DNA from: an uncultured Blautia sp.
GTDB taxonomy: Bacteria > Bacillota > Clostridia > Lachnospirales > Lachnospiraceae
DNA: 37,984 bases
Assembly: GCA_937900135.1 (NCBI GenBank)
Contig: CALCDJ010000015.1
Span: 1-37,984, forward strand
Direction: 5' to 3'
How positions within the stretch are numbered: the first letter of the stretch is position 1; every line of letters begins with the position of its first letter. Below are positions 24,348 to 31,760 of this stretch, piece after piece. Under the pieces are notes generated by a model that was not told the DNA's origin, ran no database searches, and saw only the letters and a program-made list of their open reading frames with translations. The translations under genes were made by a program, and so were the position numbers.

Positions 24348-24644
24348 TTATTCTTCCACCTCCAACAGTTCTGGAATCTTTGTCCCATCATATGGCTCTC
24401 TGTACCCGGTTAAAACCTCAAATTTCGTATATCCGCTTTCCGCATCTTCCCAAAATTTACAGCAGTTGTACCAATTGGTCTTCTTACGATCTGGTGGATT
24501 GTTTATTATTTTTCCGTTAATTCCAAGACGCAAATAATTTTTACATGTGCAATATCCTGTCGTTTTCTTAGTTCTTATGTCTTCTTCCTCTGTATAAAAT
24601 CCACATTCATAGCACTTTGGGCTGTTTCCTTTTGTGTGCTTCAT
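24348..24644 (-). CDS. Cys-rich hypothetical phage protein
   Basis: 98 residues with CYECGF, CTCKNY and CCKFWED: three Cys clusters in the first 65 residues, probably one zinc site. Polar, with no membrane segment. It overlaps the upstream gene by 4 bp, in the compact style of this operon. Function unknown. Confidence 0.6.
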   Translation of the reverse strand: MKHTKGNSPKCYECGFYTEEEDIRTKKTTGYCTCKNYLRLGINGKIINNPPDRKKTNWYNCCKFWEDAESGYTKFEVLTGYREPYDGTKIPELLEVEE

Positions 24645-24910
24645 CCTTCCACCTCCATCTGCTCAATACATTTATTCCAACCTATTCGGTATGACGGTAT
24701 GGGCTCCCCTGGTTGCGGATATCTTCCGCATACTTCCATTTTTGCAGGCAGCTCTCGTATCGGACACCAGTCTGGCTTTTTAGTTAAATTTTTAAGCTTT
24801 CTTTGTTTTGCCATGCATCTATACTCTACCGGTTCCGTGGCTTTCGCGAACCAAAAATTACATTGGCTACATTTCTTCGGCACATTTACCAAGATATATC
24901 CTTTGCTCAT
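24641..24910 (-). CDS. Cys-rich small phage protein
   Basis: 89 residues with IPKKC-type N-terminus (VNVPKKCSQCNFW), a second Cys at YRCMAKQR, and KKPDWCPIRELP. The CxxC...C...KPDWCP arrangement recurs in small proteins of clostridial and streptococcal phages and probably binds one zinc. It overlaps its neighbours by 4 bp on both sides. Confidence 0.7.
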   Translation of the reverse strand: MSKGYILVNVPKKCSQCNFWFAKATEPVEYRCMAKQRKLKNLTKKPDWCPIRELPAKMEVCGRYPQPGEPIPSYRIGWNKCIEQMEVEG

Positions 24911-25032
24911 TCTTCAGCCCTCCTGTTCCATTCTTCGATTGCCATTTTCTTACATTCCTCGAAACTTTCCAAATCATTCATGCCTATCCGTTTTAACACA
25001 AAATCATTCGTAATATGCCGAGTATTAAGCAT
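24907..25032 (-). CDS. Small 41-residue hypothetical protein
   Basis: Reads MLNTRHITNDFVLKRIG..., ending EECKKMAIEEWNRRAEE. The stop overlaps the next ATG (ATGA), as elsewhere in the operon. No strong ribosome binding site precedes the ATG at 25032; an internal ATG 17 codons later is an alternative. The amphipathic helical C-terminus looks like real protein. Confidence 0.4.
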   Translation of the reverse strand: MLNTRHITNDFVLKRIGMNDLESFEECKKMAIEEWNRRAEE

Positions 25033-25064
25033 GTGATTGATATGAGTAAGATATATACGCTCAT
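24993..25064 (-). CDS. Possible 23-residue single-helix membrane microprotein
   Basis: MSVYILLISITCLILGILRM plus three residues, almost entirely hydrophobic, after GAGGCGG. It overlaps the 41-residue ORF in another frame. It may only serve to couple translation. Confidence 0.25.
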   Translation of the reverse strand: MSVYILLISITCLILGILRMILC

Positions 25065-25073
25065 TTTTCCGCC

Positions 25074-25355
25074 TCACACCTCCGGCATCTGGAAAACATA
25101 CTGCGGTTCTGCCACTCCATATAATCCTACAGATGCCCCAACTTTAAGATATTGATAGTTTGCGCAAATCTCCTCCAGAACCTTAATGGCTCGTTCTTCA
25201 GTTGAATATTCACCAATACAACAATTATCTTTTCTTTCGGGCGAAAAGCGCATTGTCAGGAAAAATTGCTTCTCATCAGCTCCTTTTAAAATTGAGATTC
25301 CTTCCATTTTTTTAAGATTGCAAATACTCATCTTATCTTGTGTTCTAATAAGCAT
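25074..25355 (-). CDS. Conserved small element protein (MLIRTQDK type)
   Basis: 93 residues from ATG 25355, chosen for GGAGTGAGAAG just upstream; the longer reading has no ribosome site. It follows the pattern of a common small protein family in phages and ICEs of Firmicutes: opening LIRTQDK, a central strand-rich part, then IGEYSTEERAIKVLEEICANYQ and a YVFQMPEV end. The fold and role are not known to me. Confidence 0.7.
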   Translation of the reverse strand: MLIRTQDKMSICNLKKMEGISILKGADEKQFFLTMRFSPERKDNCCIGEYSTEERAIKVLEEICANYQYLKVGASVGLYGVAEPQYVFQMPEV

Positions 25356-25366
25356 CTTCTCACTCC

Positions 25367-25540
25367 TTATACAATATTTTCGATTTCCTTGTGAAATAAA
25401 ATGCACTGTTGCTGTGGTTTGTCATAGCTGTCACTGCAATAAAAAAATGTTGCAATCGTATCATTTTCGTAACAGTCAGCAAAATTGTCATTGATAAATT
25501 CAATCAAATCTTTTTTACTCATCCCAATCATTCCTTGCAT
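25367..25540 (-). CDS. Small acidic hypothetical protein (57 aa)
   Basis: Opens MQGMIGMSKKDLIEFINDNF and ends CILFHKEIENIV. AAGGAGAAGAATC stands before the ATG at 25540, a strong ribosome binding site. It overlaps the upstream small gene by 13 bp and ends 11 bp before the next start. Function unknown. Confidence 0.65.
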   Translation of the reverse strand: MQGMIGMSKKDLIEFINDNFADCYENDTIATFFYCSDSYDKPQQQCILFHKEIENIV

Positions 25541-25695
25541 GATTCTTCTCCTTCTTCTTCGTAATGACGTTCTATAGGTTTCTTCGCCACCTGCTTTTCC
25601 AGCGCTCTCACCGCATCCTGGTACGCTTCCCGGCGCTTATCGCTCAGGGTTTTATTGAGACGATTTTTAAAGTATTCTAAGGATTTCTCAATCAT
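25528..25695 (-). CDS. Small charged helical protein (55 aa)
   Basis: Opens MIEKSLEYFKNRLNKTLSDK. Then comes a Lys/Arg/Glu-rich helix (RREAYQDAVRALEKQVAKKP) and an acidic end. AAAGGTGA precedes ATG 25695. First gene after the repeat-rich gap at 25,696-25,804. The single helical block could be a coiled coil or a nucleic-acid-binding peptide; no family recognised. Confidence 0.65.
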   Translation of the reverse strand: MIEKSLEYFKNRLNKTLSDKRREAYQDAVRALEKQVAKKPIERHYEEEGEESCKE

Positions 25696-25709
25696 CTTTA
25701 TTCACCTTT

Positions 25710-25822
25710 CTACGACTAATTCTATGACTATCTATGACTAAGTTTCCGCTACCGAGCCGCAACCCGGTAGCCTGTGTTAAAACTCGAGTTTAACTCAATA
25801 AAACTCAATTTAACTCATTGAT
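25710..25822. repeat. Repeat-rich non-coding segment (iteron-like)
   Basis: Three copies of CTAYGACTA start at 25710, 25722 and 25732. A 7-bp hairpin GCTACCG/CGGTAGC lies at 25748-25771. Four AACTC units start at 25781, 25792, 25802 and 25812 (10-11 bp apart), the first within the palindrome AAACTCGAGTTT. The last two overlap the 3' end of the 88-residue gene. Confidence 0.55.
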
Positions 25823-26071
25823 TAAGTGGTTATATTCATTAATCCATTCTTCTGGAACTTGCTTTTGAGCTATCAAATAACGCTCAATGGCCGCCGCAAG
25901 ATCTCTCGTTCTGATAAGATTGTGAATCTGTTTTGGCATAACTCCCAACGGAGGCTTTGCGCGTTTCCGTTCTTCTTCATCCTCGATCTTTGCCAATTTC
26001 TGCATAGCCTCTTTCAGCAAATTCTTGTCTTTGATTACTGCTACTCCGTTATGGTATTCTGTGTATCTCAT
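25805..26071 (-). CDS. Conserved small phage protein (MRYTEYHNG type)
   Basis: 88 residues from ATG 26071, preceded by GGAGGAAAGAA. It opens MRYTEYHNGVAVIKDKNLLK and continues EAMQKLAKIEDEEERK, a pattern seen in many short proteins of Lachnospiraceae and streptococcal phages. A helical C-terminal half ends HLINELN. No catalytic motif. It follows the methyltransferase gene by 19 bp. Confidence 0.7.
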   Translation of the reverse strand: MRYTEYHNGVAVIKDKNLLKEAMQKLAKIEDEEERKRAKPPLGVMPKQIHNLIRTRDLAAAIERYLIAQKQVPEEWINEYNHLINELN

Positions 26072-26090
26072 TTCTTTCCTCCTCCATTTA

Positions 26091-27473
26091 TCACGCGAAC
26101 TTAAGTTGATTTTCATTGTCAACAATAATAAGATTCGGCATTCTGTTTCCGACTTTAAGATATGGACAATTTGCTTTCACCAGTGCTTCAGCCATAACCG
26201 GTACAACGCTGTTTCCGATTCTTGCAACCTGTTCTTTTATAGGGTATTTTTTCCATTCTATATCCCGATCAATGATGTAATCTCTTGGAAATCCCTGCAT
26301 CAGTTTCAGTTCCTCTGGTTTTAACATTCGCAAAAAAATATCTTTGATGATATATTTTTCTCCTGCAATATCTATAATTACGTTTACAAGTCCGAATCTA
26401 TCTTTTGTTGTAATTGTTGCAAGTGGTTCTGTTAATTCCTGACCACATCCAGTACCGTAGTACTTAATCAGAAAAGCAGATACTAAACCAAAGTGTCCAG
26501 GAGATGTTGTTATGGTATGTAATGGTTCATCGCAACCTTGTCCAATACCAGTTTTATAGTATTTCGTAATAAACGCTGTTACTAGACCATATCTGTTACT
26601 TGTATCAATAGTTTTTATAGGTTCGGAAAGCAATTGCCCTCTTGATTCCCCAGCTTTTTGCTCACCGTGGTACTGAATTAAAAATGCAAGCGCATCATCA
26701 TTCTTAACAATATACGGTTCTGGATTTTCCAGAATATATTTCCTAATTCCATTTGCAATCCGCTTTTGTGTAGCTTCTGCAAGCGGTTTTGGTCTGTCAA
26801 ATATGGATTTTCCCAAATCAGACCAGTCTATGAAATCTCCGCACTGCTTCCACTTGGGCTCAGAATCTTTAAAATGTGTTTGCTTTGGCCAGACAATAGC
26901 TTTTCCATCTCTTCGGAATATTGCATACCAGCGTTTTCTTGTTGTTGGTGCGCCATAATTAGCTGCTACCAATTCTCGGCTGTCAAACGTATAACCAAGG
27001 CTTTTCATTGCTGTAATGAATTTTTTATAATCTTCACCTTGACGTTCTTTAATCGGATGCCCCTTTTCATCTAAAGGCCCCCATTGCTGTATTTCTTCTA
27101 CATTCTCCATAATTATTACTTCTGGGAGAATTTGCTTTGCGTGTTTATATACAGCCCACGGAAGGATACGCAACCCTTTCTTTCTCGGTTGTCCTCCTTT
27201 TGCTTTAGAATGACTCGTACAATCCGGACTAGCCCACATTAAAGACACTTTTCTTCCTTTAACATATTTTTGTAAATCCACCTTAAAAATATCTTCTGTC
27301 AGGTGAATTGTATCCGGGTGATTTACTTTATGCATCCGAATAGCTTCCGGATCGTGGTTAATCGCAATATCAACTGGTCTTCCAAGCGCCATCTCTATCC
27401 CTACTGAAGCTCCGCCGCCACCTGCAAAGCAATCAATAATCAATCCCTGCATATCTTTACTCACAACGCTCAT
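26091..27473 (-). CDS. DNA (cytosine-5) methyltransferase, orphan phage type
   Basis: 460 residues. It transfers a methyl group from SAM to C5 of cytosine in a target sequence. Motif I is DCFAGGGGASVGIEMA (14-29), motif IV SPDCTSHS with nucleophile C85 (PDCT instead of the usual PPCQ), motif VI MENV (122-125), motif VIII RKRW (179-182), and motif X ARIGNSVVPVMAEAL (417-431). The target-recognition region holds three tandem repeats at about 268-301, 305-334 and 338-365 (YYxTGxGQ-EPL-TITT-GLV). No restriction enzyme gene is nearby, so it probably protects element DNA from host restriction or marks it. The start shares one base with the upstream stop (TAATG); CGGAGGAAG precedes it. Confidence 0.93.
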   Translation of the reverse strand: MSVVSKDMQGLIIDCFAGGGGASVGIEMALGRPVDIAINHDPEAIRMHKVNHPDTIHLTEDIFKVDLQKYVKGRKVSLMWASPDCTSHSKAKGGQPRKKGLRILPWAVYKHAKQILPEVIIMENVEEIQQWGPLDEKGHPIKERQGEDYKKFITAMKSLGYTFDSRELVAANYGAPTTRKRWYAIFRRDGKAIVWPKQTHFKDSEPKWKQCGDFIDWSDLGKSIFDRPKPLAEATQKRIANGIRKYILENPEPYIVKNDDALAFLIQYHGEQKAGESRGQLLSEPIKTIDTSNRYGLVTAFITKYYKTGIGQGCDEPLHTITTSPGHFGLVSAFLIKYYGTGCGQELTEPLATITTKDRFGLVNVIIDIAGEKYIIKDIFLRMLKPEELKLMQGFPRDYIIDRDIEWKKYPIKEQVARIGNSVVPVMAEALVKANCPYLKVGNRMPNLIIVDNENQLKFA

Positions 27474-27673
27474 TATTTCTTCCTCCGATGTTTCTGTGCC
27501 TTTCTGATCTGTTCTGCCCTAAATTCATCGTACTGTTCCCTCTTGCGGGCTTCTTTGTATCGCATTTCCTTATCTTCCTGATACTCTTCTTTTTCCTTCT
27601 TATATTTTTCGCAAGTATCATGACAGGCTGAATACCGGCTGGAACAATCCTTACAACATCTAATACATTTCAT
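27473..27673 (-). CDS. Small protein with N-terminal Cys knuckle
   Basis: 66 residues from ATG 27673 (GGAGGG 6 bases upstream favours this over the ATG two codons earlier). The first 22 residues hold six Cys (MKCIRCCKDCSSRYSACHDTC), probably one zinc site. The rest is a highly charged helix of K, E and R. Frequent type in phage early operons; role unknown. Confidence 0.65.
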   Translation of the reverse strand: MKCIRCCKDCSSRYSACHDTCEKYKKEKEEYQEDKEMRYKEARKREQYDEFRAEQIRKAQKHRRKK

Positions 27674-27691
27674 AAACATCCCTCCGGTATT

Positions 27692-28288
27692 TTAATTATT
27701 ATGTAGCACATATTCTGCATCCGCATAAAATCCATGCTTTGACCAATACAGCCTTCTCATTTCATGCTCCTGATCTACAATGTCAAAATCGCCGCAGCAC
27801 CTTTTATCAAGAATCCTCTCTTTGCGTTCCTTATATGCCTTTCTAAGTTTCTTTTCGCTATCATATGGCACAAGAAACTGATATGTCACATCTTCCTTCC
27901 AGAAAAGCATATTATCCAGTACCCCTATCTGCGCCCAGAGCACTCTACCATCGCATTTTCTTGGCTTGTAGCAAACCGTAATTCTATCAGTTAGGCCTAC
28001 TGGAATAATGGTTTTATATTTCCCTCGTTCCTCCTCTGCCTTCCGTTTCAGCTCATCTATACTGTCAAGCCCTTCTTCTACGGTGTAACATCCATACGAA
28101 TCTGTTCTGTAGAACGGATAATTAGGCAACCCTTCTACTTCAGTAATTCTTGCTATCCTACATTCTCCAAGTACGACCCTTCCAACCAAATCCCCGACTG
28201 AAAGAATCGTTTTGGTGATAATATGTGGTGCAGCTTTTTCTTCCTGGATTTCAGCCATATATTCGAAAAGATTTATTTGACCTTCCAT
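27692..28288 (-). CDS. Hypothetical phage protein (MEGQINLF type)
   Basis: 198 residues from ATG 28288, preceded by AGGGAGATCAG; the 12-residue extension to 28324 overlaps the previous gene and is less likely. The N-terminus MEGQINLFEYM is a common opening of element proteins in Clostridia and resembles a short interaction peptide. The middle is beta-rich (LSVGDLVGRVVLGECRIARI), and Cys pairs lie at DKRCCGDFD. No known domain recognised. Confidence 0.65.
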   Translation of the reverse strand: MEGQINLFEYMAEIQEEKAAPHIITKTILSVGDLVGRVVLGECRIARITEVEGLPNYPFYRTDSYGCYTVEEGLDSIDELKRKAEEERGKYKTIIPVGLTDRITVCYKPRKCDGRVLWAQIGVLDNMLFWKEDVTYQFLVPYDSEKKLRKAYKERKERILDKRCCGDFDIVDQEHEMRRLYWSKHGFYADAEYVLHNN

Positions 28289-28299
28289 ATCTGATCTCC

Positions 28300-28515
28300 C
28301 TATCTTTTTCTCCCCCTCATCCATCTTCTTTTTGCTTCCATGCGTTTCAAATGATAGATTTCACTTTCCATTCGATTTACCTGTGCCTGTAAATCATCTG
28401 TATCAGCCAAGAGAAAAAGTGTAGGTTTCACTAGCTTTGTCGGTCCCAAATTCATGTTCAGCTTTTTATGAAGCTCCTTGCACATATTTTCGTTAGGTTT
28501 ATATACTGTCAACAT
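28300..28515 (-). CDS. Hypothetical small protein with coiled coil
   Basis: 71 residues; overlaps the upstream gene by 7 bp with GGAGGAGC before the ATG. Residues about 40-62 form a heptad-like helix (DDLQAQVNRMESEIYHLKRM), followed by a very basic tail (EAKRRWMRGRKR), fitting a small nucleic-acid-binding or adaptor protein. Not recognised. Confidence 0.55.
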   Translation of the reverse strand: MLTVYKPNENMCKELHKKLNMNLGPTKLVKPTLFLLADTDDLQAQVNRMESEIYHLKRMEAKRRWMRGRKR

Positions 28516-28778
28516 GCTCCTCCATCCTTTCCTTTTTCAAATTTTTCGTATACTGCCTCTTTGATTCTTTCTTGAAGCGCTGGCCCAATACCTTTCACTT
28601 GGCTTATCACTTCAAGTATTTGCACAATATCCACGCCTTTTACTGAATATTTCCCGTCCCGGTATCCATTCGTATATATTCTTGAACAGAACTCATCAAA
28701 TTCTCTATGGTCTAAATTCTTTACAGCCTTATACGCTTTTCGTGTTGTCGTATAAATGGGCTTTCCCTTTACTGCCAT
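28509..28778 (-). CDS. Hypothetical small phage protein
   Basis: 89 residues with TATGGAGGAAAG-like ribosome site; shares one base with the stop of the upstream gene. It contains a GIGPALQERIKEAVYEKF helix-hairpin-like segment (about 63-80) reminiscent of DNA-binding HhH motifs (GIGPALQ), which is suggestive only. Ends GGAC. Confidence 0.55.
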   Translation of the reverse strand: MAVKGKPIYTTTRKAYKAVKNLDHREFDEFCSRIYTNGYRDGKYSVKGVDIVQILEVISQVKGIGPALQERIKEAVYEKFEKGKDGGAC

Positions 28779-29698
28779 TATCTTTCCTCCATTTCTTCAA
28801 TCACTGATTTCAATGCATCTTTTGCATTTTGTGTTAACTGTCTTTGCCAACTTCCATTCTTAGGCGACCATCTGAAGCCATTTCTTTTAAGAATCAGCCT
28901 TGTATCTGCATCCGGCTTCTCGTTAAACATCAACTGCAACCGCATGATTTCCGTGTTTTCTACCACTTTGAAATACTTATTGTCATACTCTGTATCTCCT
29001 TGCTCCTTGGAAGCTTTTAACATCTGTAAGCGATGTTCTACACGATGAATATTTGCATTATTATTCTTCAATACATAATCAGCAAAGCCTATTCTTCCGC
29101 AAAAATCAGGTTTTCTAAGCTCAATGATCTGTTCATCTGTATAACCCATCTCTTTCAGCTTTTGATTTCCCTTGGCTTCATCATTCAACCTGATTGCTTT
29201 ATTGGCAGCCTTCATCTTTTCTTGTTCAGCTTTCATCATTCCCAATTTCGATTCAAGTCTCTGGATTGCATCGGCTTCACCAGACAAGATAATATCCTTC
29301 CCATTGATAATGCCCCTAATCTTATCGAGCAGCTTCTGTATCTCCTGAAACTCTTTATAATTTTTATCAGCGGCAGCATTCTGTTTTTCTTTTTTTCTTA
29401 CTGGAAAATTCCCAGCCCCACATACCATCACTGAAGGACACATGCACCCAATTCGACTACTTGCATTCAAATTATCTGCCATCCTCTTTGAATATCTTTC
29501 AGCCAACTTATAAGCCTTTTCTGCACTTTCAGGTCTTTCTTTTGCCGCCTCGTCTGCCAGATCATAGGCTTTATCTACATACCCCCTATATTCGACTGTA
29601 AGCCTTCCGTGGCTGTAATCCCGGAAGGACATCATATCATGCGCCTGCTTCGCCAATTTCTCATTGATATCAAAATATACTCTATCCACTTTAATCAT
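28778..29698 (-). CDS. Element protein with C-terminal LPD/DUF3560-like module
   Basis: 306 residues from ATG 29698; it overlaps the ATPase gene by 8 bp. Residues 1-90 are helical (FDINEKLAKQAHDMMSF, KAYKLAERYSKRMADN). A long coiled-coil region (about 100-190, Lys/Glu-rich) follows. The C-terminal 70 residues have LQLMFNEKPDADTRLILKRN, then GFRWSPKNGSWQRQLTQNA. That block occurs at the end of DUF3560-type and large polyvalent proteins of phages and plasmids. Function unknown; it travels with the GHKL ATPase here. Confidence 0.65.
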   Translation of the reverse strand: MIKVDRVYFDINEKLAKQAHDMMSFRDYSHGRLTVEYRGYVDKAYDLADEAAKERPESAEKAYKLAERYSKRMADNLNASSRIGCMCPSVMVCGAGNFPVRKKEKQNAAADKNYKEFQEIQKLLDKIRGIINGKDIILSGEADAIQRLESKLGMMKAEQEKMKAANKAIRLNDEAKGNQKLKEMGYTDEQIIELRKPDFCGRIGFADYVLKNNNANIHRVEHRLQMLKASKEQGDTEYDNKYFKVVENTEIMRLQLMFNEKPDADTRLILKRNGFRWSPKNGSWQRQLTQNAKDALKSVIEEMEER

Positions 29699-30809
29699 CC
29701 TCACTCTCTTTTACTTCATCCAAAAATCCGTACATCTTTACAACCTCATCTTCTGTCAACTTCGCTTCGATACTCTCAATGAATTCACAGAATCTATCGT
29801 ACAAAGGTCTTTCCGCTTCTCGGATTTTTCTATTTTCTTCCTCTACGTCTTTATACAAATCAGATTCAAGAATTACATTTCGTTTGGATTCCGAAACAAT
29901 AACCGGCTTATATCCCCTCTTTTTCATGGACTCCAAATCATCTTGGCTTGAAACCGGAACAGCCTTTGCTCCGTACTGGTTGATGAAATCTTCTGTGATC
30001 TCATTTTTAAGATCATCAGGAACACTATTTACATATATGAAATGACCGCTATAGGAATCCAACGACTTTTTAATAAGCTCGCTGTCTCTGCTTTCCTCCA
30101 TCATTTTCGAAGCATACCACTTGATATCAAAATTATTTACCATGCTTCGGTCACGTTCAATCCTTACAACATTCGGTTTAAAATCTAATCCAACTTCTAA
30201 TTGCGATTCTCTGCAAATATATAAACCGCCTACAAAAATCATCCCTACATGCTGTTTATCTGTAAGAATATCCCCGTAACAGGTTTCTTTCTTTTCGTAC
30301 TCCTGCAAATGAAGGTTCGATTCTCTGATTTTTTTATACTCATCTCTATTGATTCCTTTAATCTCGATGAGTAGGCTATGTTCCGGTACATTTTCCCATA
30401 CGGCTGCTGTTTCAACAAAAAATGTAGGCACCAGCATTCCATCATATTTTCTGGATTTTACAAGCCTTGGTCTCCAAATTTCTCTCCGGCAATAATTGTA
30501 AAAAACAACTTCTTTTCCTTCTCTCAAAAGAACTGTGGTCGCAATTTTATATCCTTCTCCATGCTGGCCAATCATCTTATCCTGACCATTCTTTGTCGTA
30601 CTGCCAAACAGCAATGTCTTGATATCCAACTCACTGTGCTTATTTCCAATTATCAGCACTTCTGATTCCTCATCATATCTCAACATCATTTTGTTACTGG
30701 CATCTCTTGTTTCTTCATCCACTGCATTTTGAAAAAATTCTCTAACAGCTTCCACAACACCCCATGCCGGAACATAGTCAGCACTGATACTCAATTCGTA
30801 CTTACGCAT
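29691..30809 (-). CDS. GHKL-type ATPase of a mobile element
   Basis: 372 residues from ATG 30809, preceded by AGGAGGGAATGG; a longer reading would cover the small gene upstream. The ATP-binding fold is at the N-terminus: N box EFFQNAVDE (24-32), a G1-like strand IIGNKHSE, and G2 lid GQHGEGYKIA (81-90), as in MORC, Hsp90 and histidine-kinase ATPases. The conserved DxGxG Asp is not obvious. The rest (about 150-372) has no recognised kinase or topoisomerase module; the last 60 residues are charged helix. Without HisKA it is not a sensor kinase. In a phage early operon it might remodel DNA or protein, or take part in defence; this is inference. Confidence 0.7.
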   Translation of the reverse strand: MRKYELSISADYVPAWGVVEAVREFFQNAVDEETRDASNKMMLRYDEESEVLIIGNKHSELDIKTLLFGSTTKNGQDKMIGQHGEGYKIATTVLLREGKEVVFYNYCRREIWRPRLVKSRKYDGMLVPTFFVETAAVWENVPEHSLLIEIKGINRDEYKKIRESNLHLQEYEKKETCYGDILTDKQHVGMIFVGGLYICRESQLEVGLDFKPNVVRIERDRSMVNNFDIKWYASKMMEESRDSELIKKSLDSYSGHFIYVNSVPDDLKNEITEDFINQYGAKAVPVSSQDDLESMKKRGYKPVIVSESKRNVILESDLYKDVEEENRKIREAERPLYDRFCEFIESIEAKLTEDEVVKMYGFLDEVKESEDD

Positions 30810-30882
30810 TTTCCATTCCCTCCTGAGCTCTATCAGCTTTTGCTGCAACTAATTTTGCGATTCTTTCTGCTCTTTTTTTCAT
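30802..30882 (-). CDS. Basic 26-residue peptide ahead of the GHKL ATPase
   Basis: Reads MKKRAERIAKLVAAKADRAQ, then EGMENA. AGGAGATAAAAG precedes ATG 30882. The stop TAA overlaps the ATPase start. It may act mainly by coupling translation. Confidence 0.45.
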   Translation of the reverse strand: MKKRAERIAKLVAAKADRAQEGMENA

Positions 30883-30930
30883 TTTCTTTTATCTCCTGTT
30901 CTTGATTTGCCCCCGCCCTTGTGATAGTAT

Positions 30931-30968
30931 AAAAACCGAGGCGGTGGCAGGTTAATCCGGCCCCGGTT
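30931..30968 (-). terminator. Attenuator-like hairpin in the ATPase leader
   Basis: On the minus strand AACCG-GGGC pairs with GCCT-CGGTT (9 bp, one mismatch) followed by TTTTATA. It lies about 50 bases before the first start codon of the operon driven from 31,110, so it can cause premature termination. A T tract also follows it on the plus strand. Confidence 0.55.
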
Positions 30969-30979
30969 CCTTTTTGCTA

Positions 30980-31036
30980 GGCTTCGGTTCTATTTCTCAG
31001 GTAGCGCCCGAAGCCTTATACTTTTTTATCCTCCAT
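30980..31036 (-). promoter_or_regulatory. Leader microORF (MEDKKV) abutting a hairpin
   Basis: ATG at 31036, six codons, TAA at 31018-31016, with AAGGGTG upstream. The hairpin GGCTTCGG/CCGAAGCC (31015-30980) begins at the very next base. With the attenuator downstream it forms a leader of about 190 bases. Confidence 0.4.
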
Positions 31037-31055
31037 TTTCAAACACCCTTCCCAA

Positions 31056-31073
31056 AACTCATTATTATAAGTT
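31056..31073. promoter_or_regulatory. Operator of P1
   Basis: AACTC-ATTATTAT-AAGTT, the AACTC-N8-GAGTT palindrome with one mismatch, 9 bp downstream of the P1 -10. Confidence 0.55.
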
Positions 31074-31082
31074 ACTAGTTAT

Positions 31083-31110
31083 AATTTAACACGTAGTTAG
31101 TAGCTGTCAA
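31083..31110 (-). promoter_or_regulatory. Element promoter P1 (ATPase-to-ssb operon)
   Basis: TTGACA (31110-31105), 16 bp, TAAATT (31088-31083) on the minus strand, with ACGTG placed 10 bp after the -35 and AAGAAGGTG before it, as in P2 and P3. The -35 lies inside the last codons of the XRE gene. Confidence 0.65.
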
Positions 31111-31462
31111 CACCTTCTTTTATATTTTGCTCATTTTTATGAGTTTTTATTTTTAATACATGTCCTGTTGCAGCAAGCAACTTTTCAACGCAATCAAATC
31201 CTACTTGCTCCTCCTCAGCGCACTCAAAAAACTTCTGTGTAAGATCCTGTTCGGAAACTTGTGCTTCTTTTACCTTCTCAATAGTGATATCGTAGTCTAA
31301 CGCTTTAAGGATTTTCACCACTGTTTCAAAGTTTGGACGAGTATTTTTGTTCAGTTTCATCCACAAATTCTGTCTTGATGTTCCAAACTTCTTAGAAAGC
31401 AATCCGCATGTAATACCTCTAGCTTCCATATCATCCTTGATAAACTCAATAATATCTTTCAT
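31097..31462 (-). CDS. XRE-type HTH transcriptional regulator
   Basis: 121 residues, with TAGGAGGATTAA before the start. The helix-turn-helix spans about 15-60: ITCGLLSKKFGTSRQNLWMK and NTRPNFETVVKILKALDYD. A C-terminal part (70-121) probably dimerises. Best candidate for the repressor of the three AACTC-N8-GAGTT sites, since it lies in the operon driven by P2 and next to P1, giving a feedback loop. That link is inferred. Confidence 0.82.
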   Translation of the reverse strand: MKDIIEFIKDDMEARGITCGLLSKKFGTSRQNLWMKLNKNTRPNFETVVKILKALDYDITIEKVKEAQVSEQDLTQKFFECAEEEQVGFDCVEKLLAATGHVLKIKTHKNEQNIKEGVDSY

Positions 31463-31471
31463 TTAATCCTC

Positions 31472-31750
31472 CTAAATGTACAAATATTCAAAATCCCCTT
31501 CTTCAAGTTCCATACTTCCATCACTATCAAGTGGCAATTCCACATCAGAAATAACGGTACCATAAAAATTCGTCAATATTCTTTTTTTAATCTGGCAGGG
31601 AAGCCCCCAGTCCTCTTCATCGTGTCGTACCTCATAAAAGTATTTTCCTTCCGGTATGCTTTCCTCATCTATACGAATATCATAAAATTCGCACTCTATA
31701 CCTTTTACAGCCACCTGCTCACTATACGTTTCTCCGTATTTACTTCTCAT
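31472..31750 (-). CDS. LPD28-domain protein
   Basis: 92 residues from ATG 31750 with AGGAGGCGGACA upstream; the extra 7 residues of the longer reading lack a ribosome site. Features of the LPD28 family (large polyvalent protein domain 28) are visible: IECEFYDIRIDEESIPEGKY, FYEVRHDEEDWGLPCQI, NFYGTVISDVELPL and the acidic EEGDFEYL end. The family is found in phage and conjugative elements; biochemical role unknown. Confidence 0.75.
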   Translation of the reverse strand: MRSKYGETYSEQVAVKGIECEFYDIRIDEESIPEGKYFYEVRHDEEDWGLPCQIKKRILTNFYGTVISDVELPLDSDGSMELEEGDFEYLYI

Positions 31751-31760
31751 TGTCCGCCTC

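Noticed and set aside
25781..25819. CRISPR array made of the AACTC repeats
   Set aside because: The units are 5-8 bases at 10-11 bp steps, without spacers of CRISPR length, and no cas gene is present.
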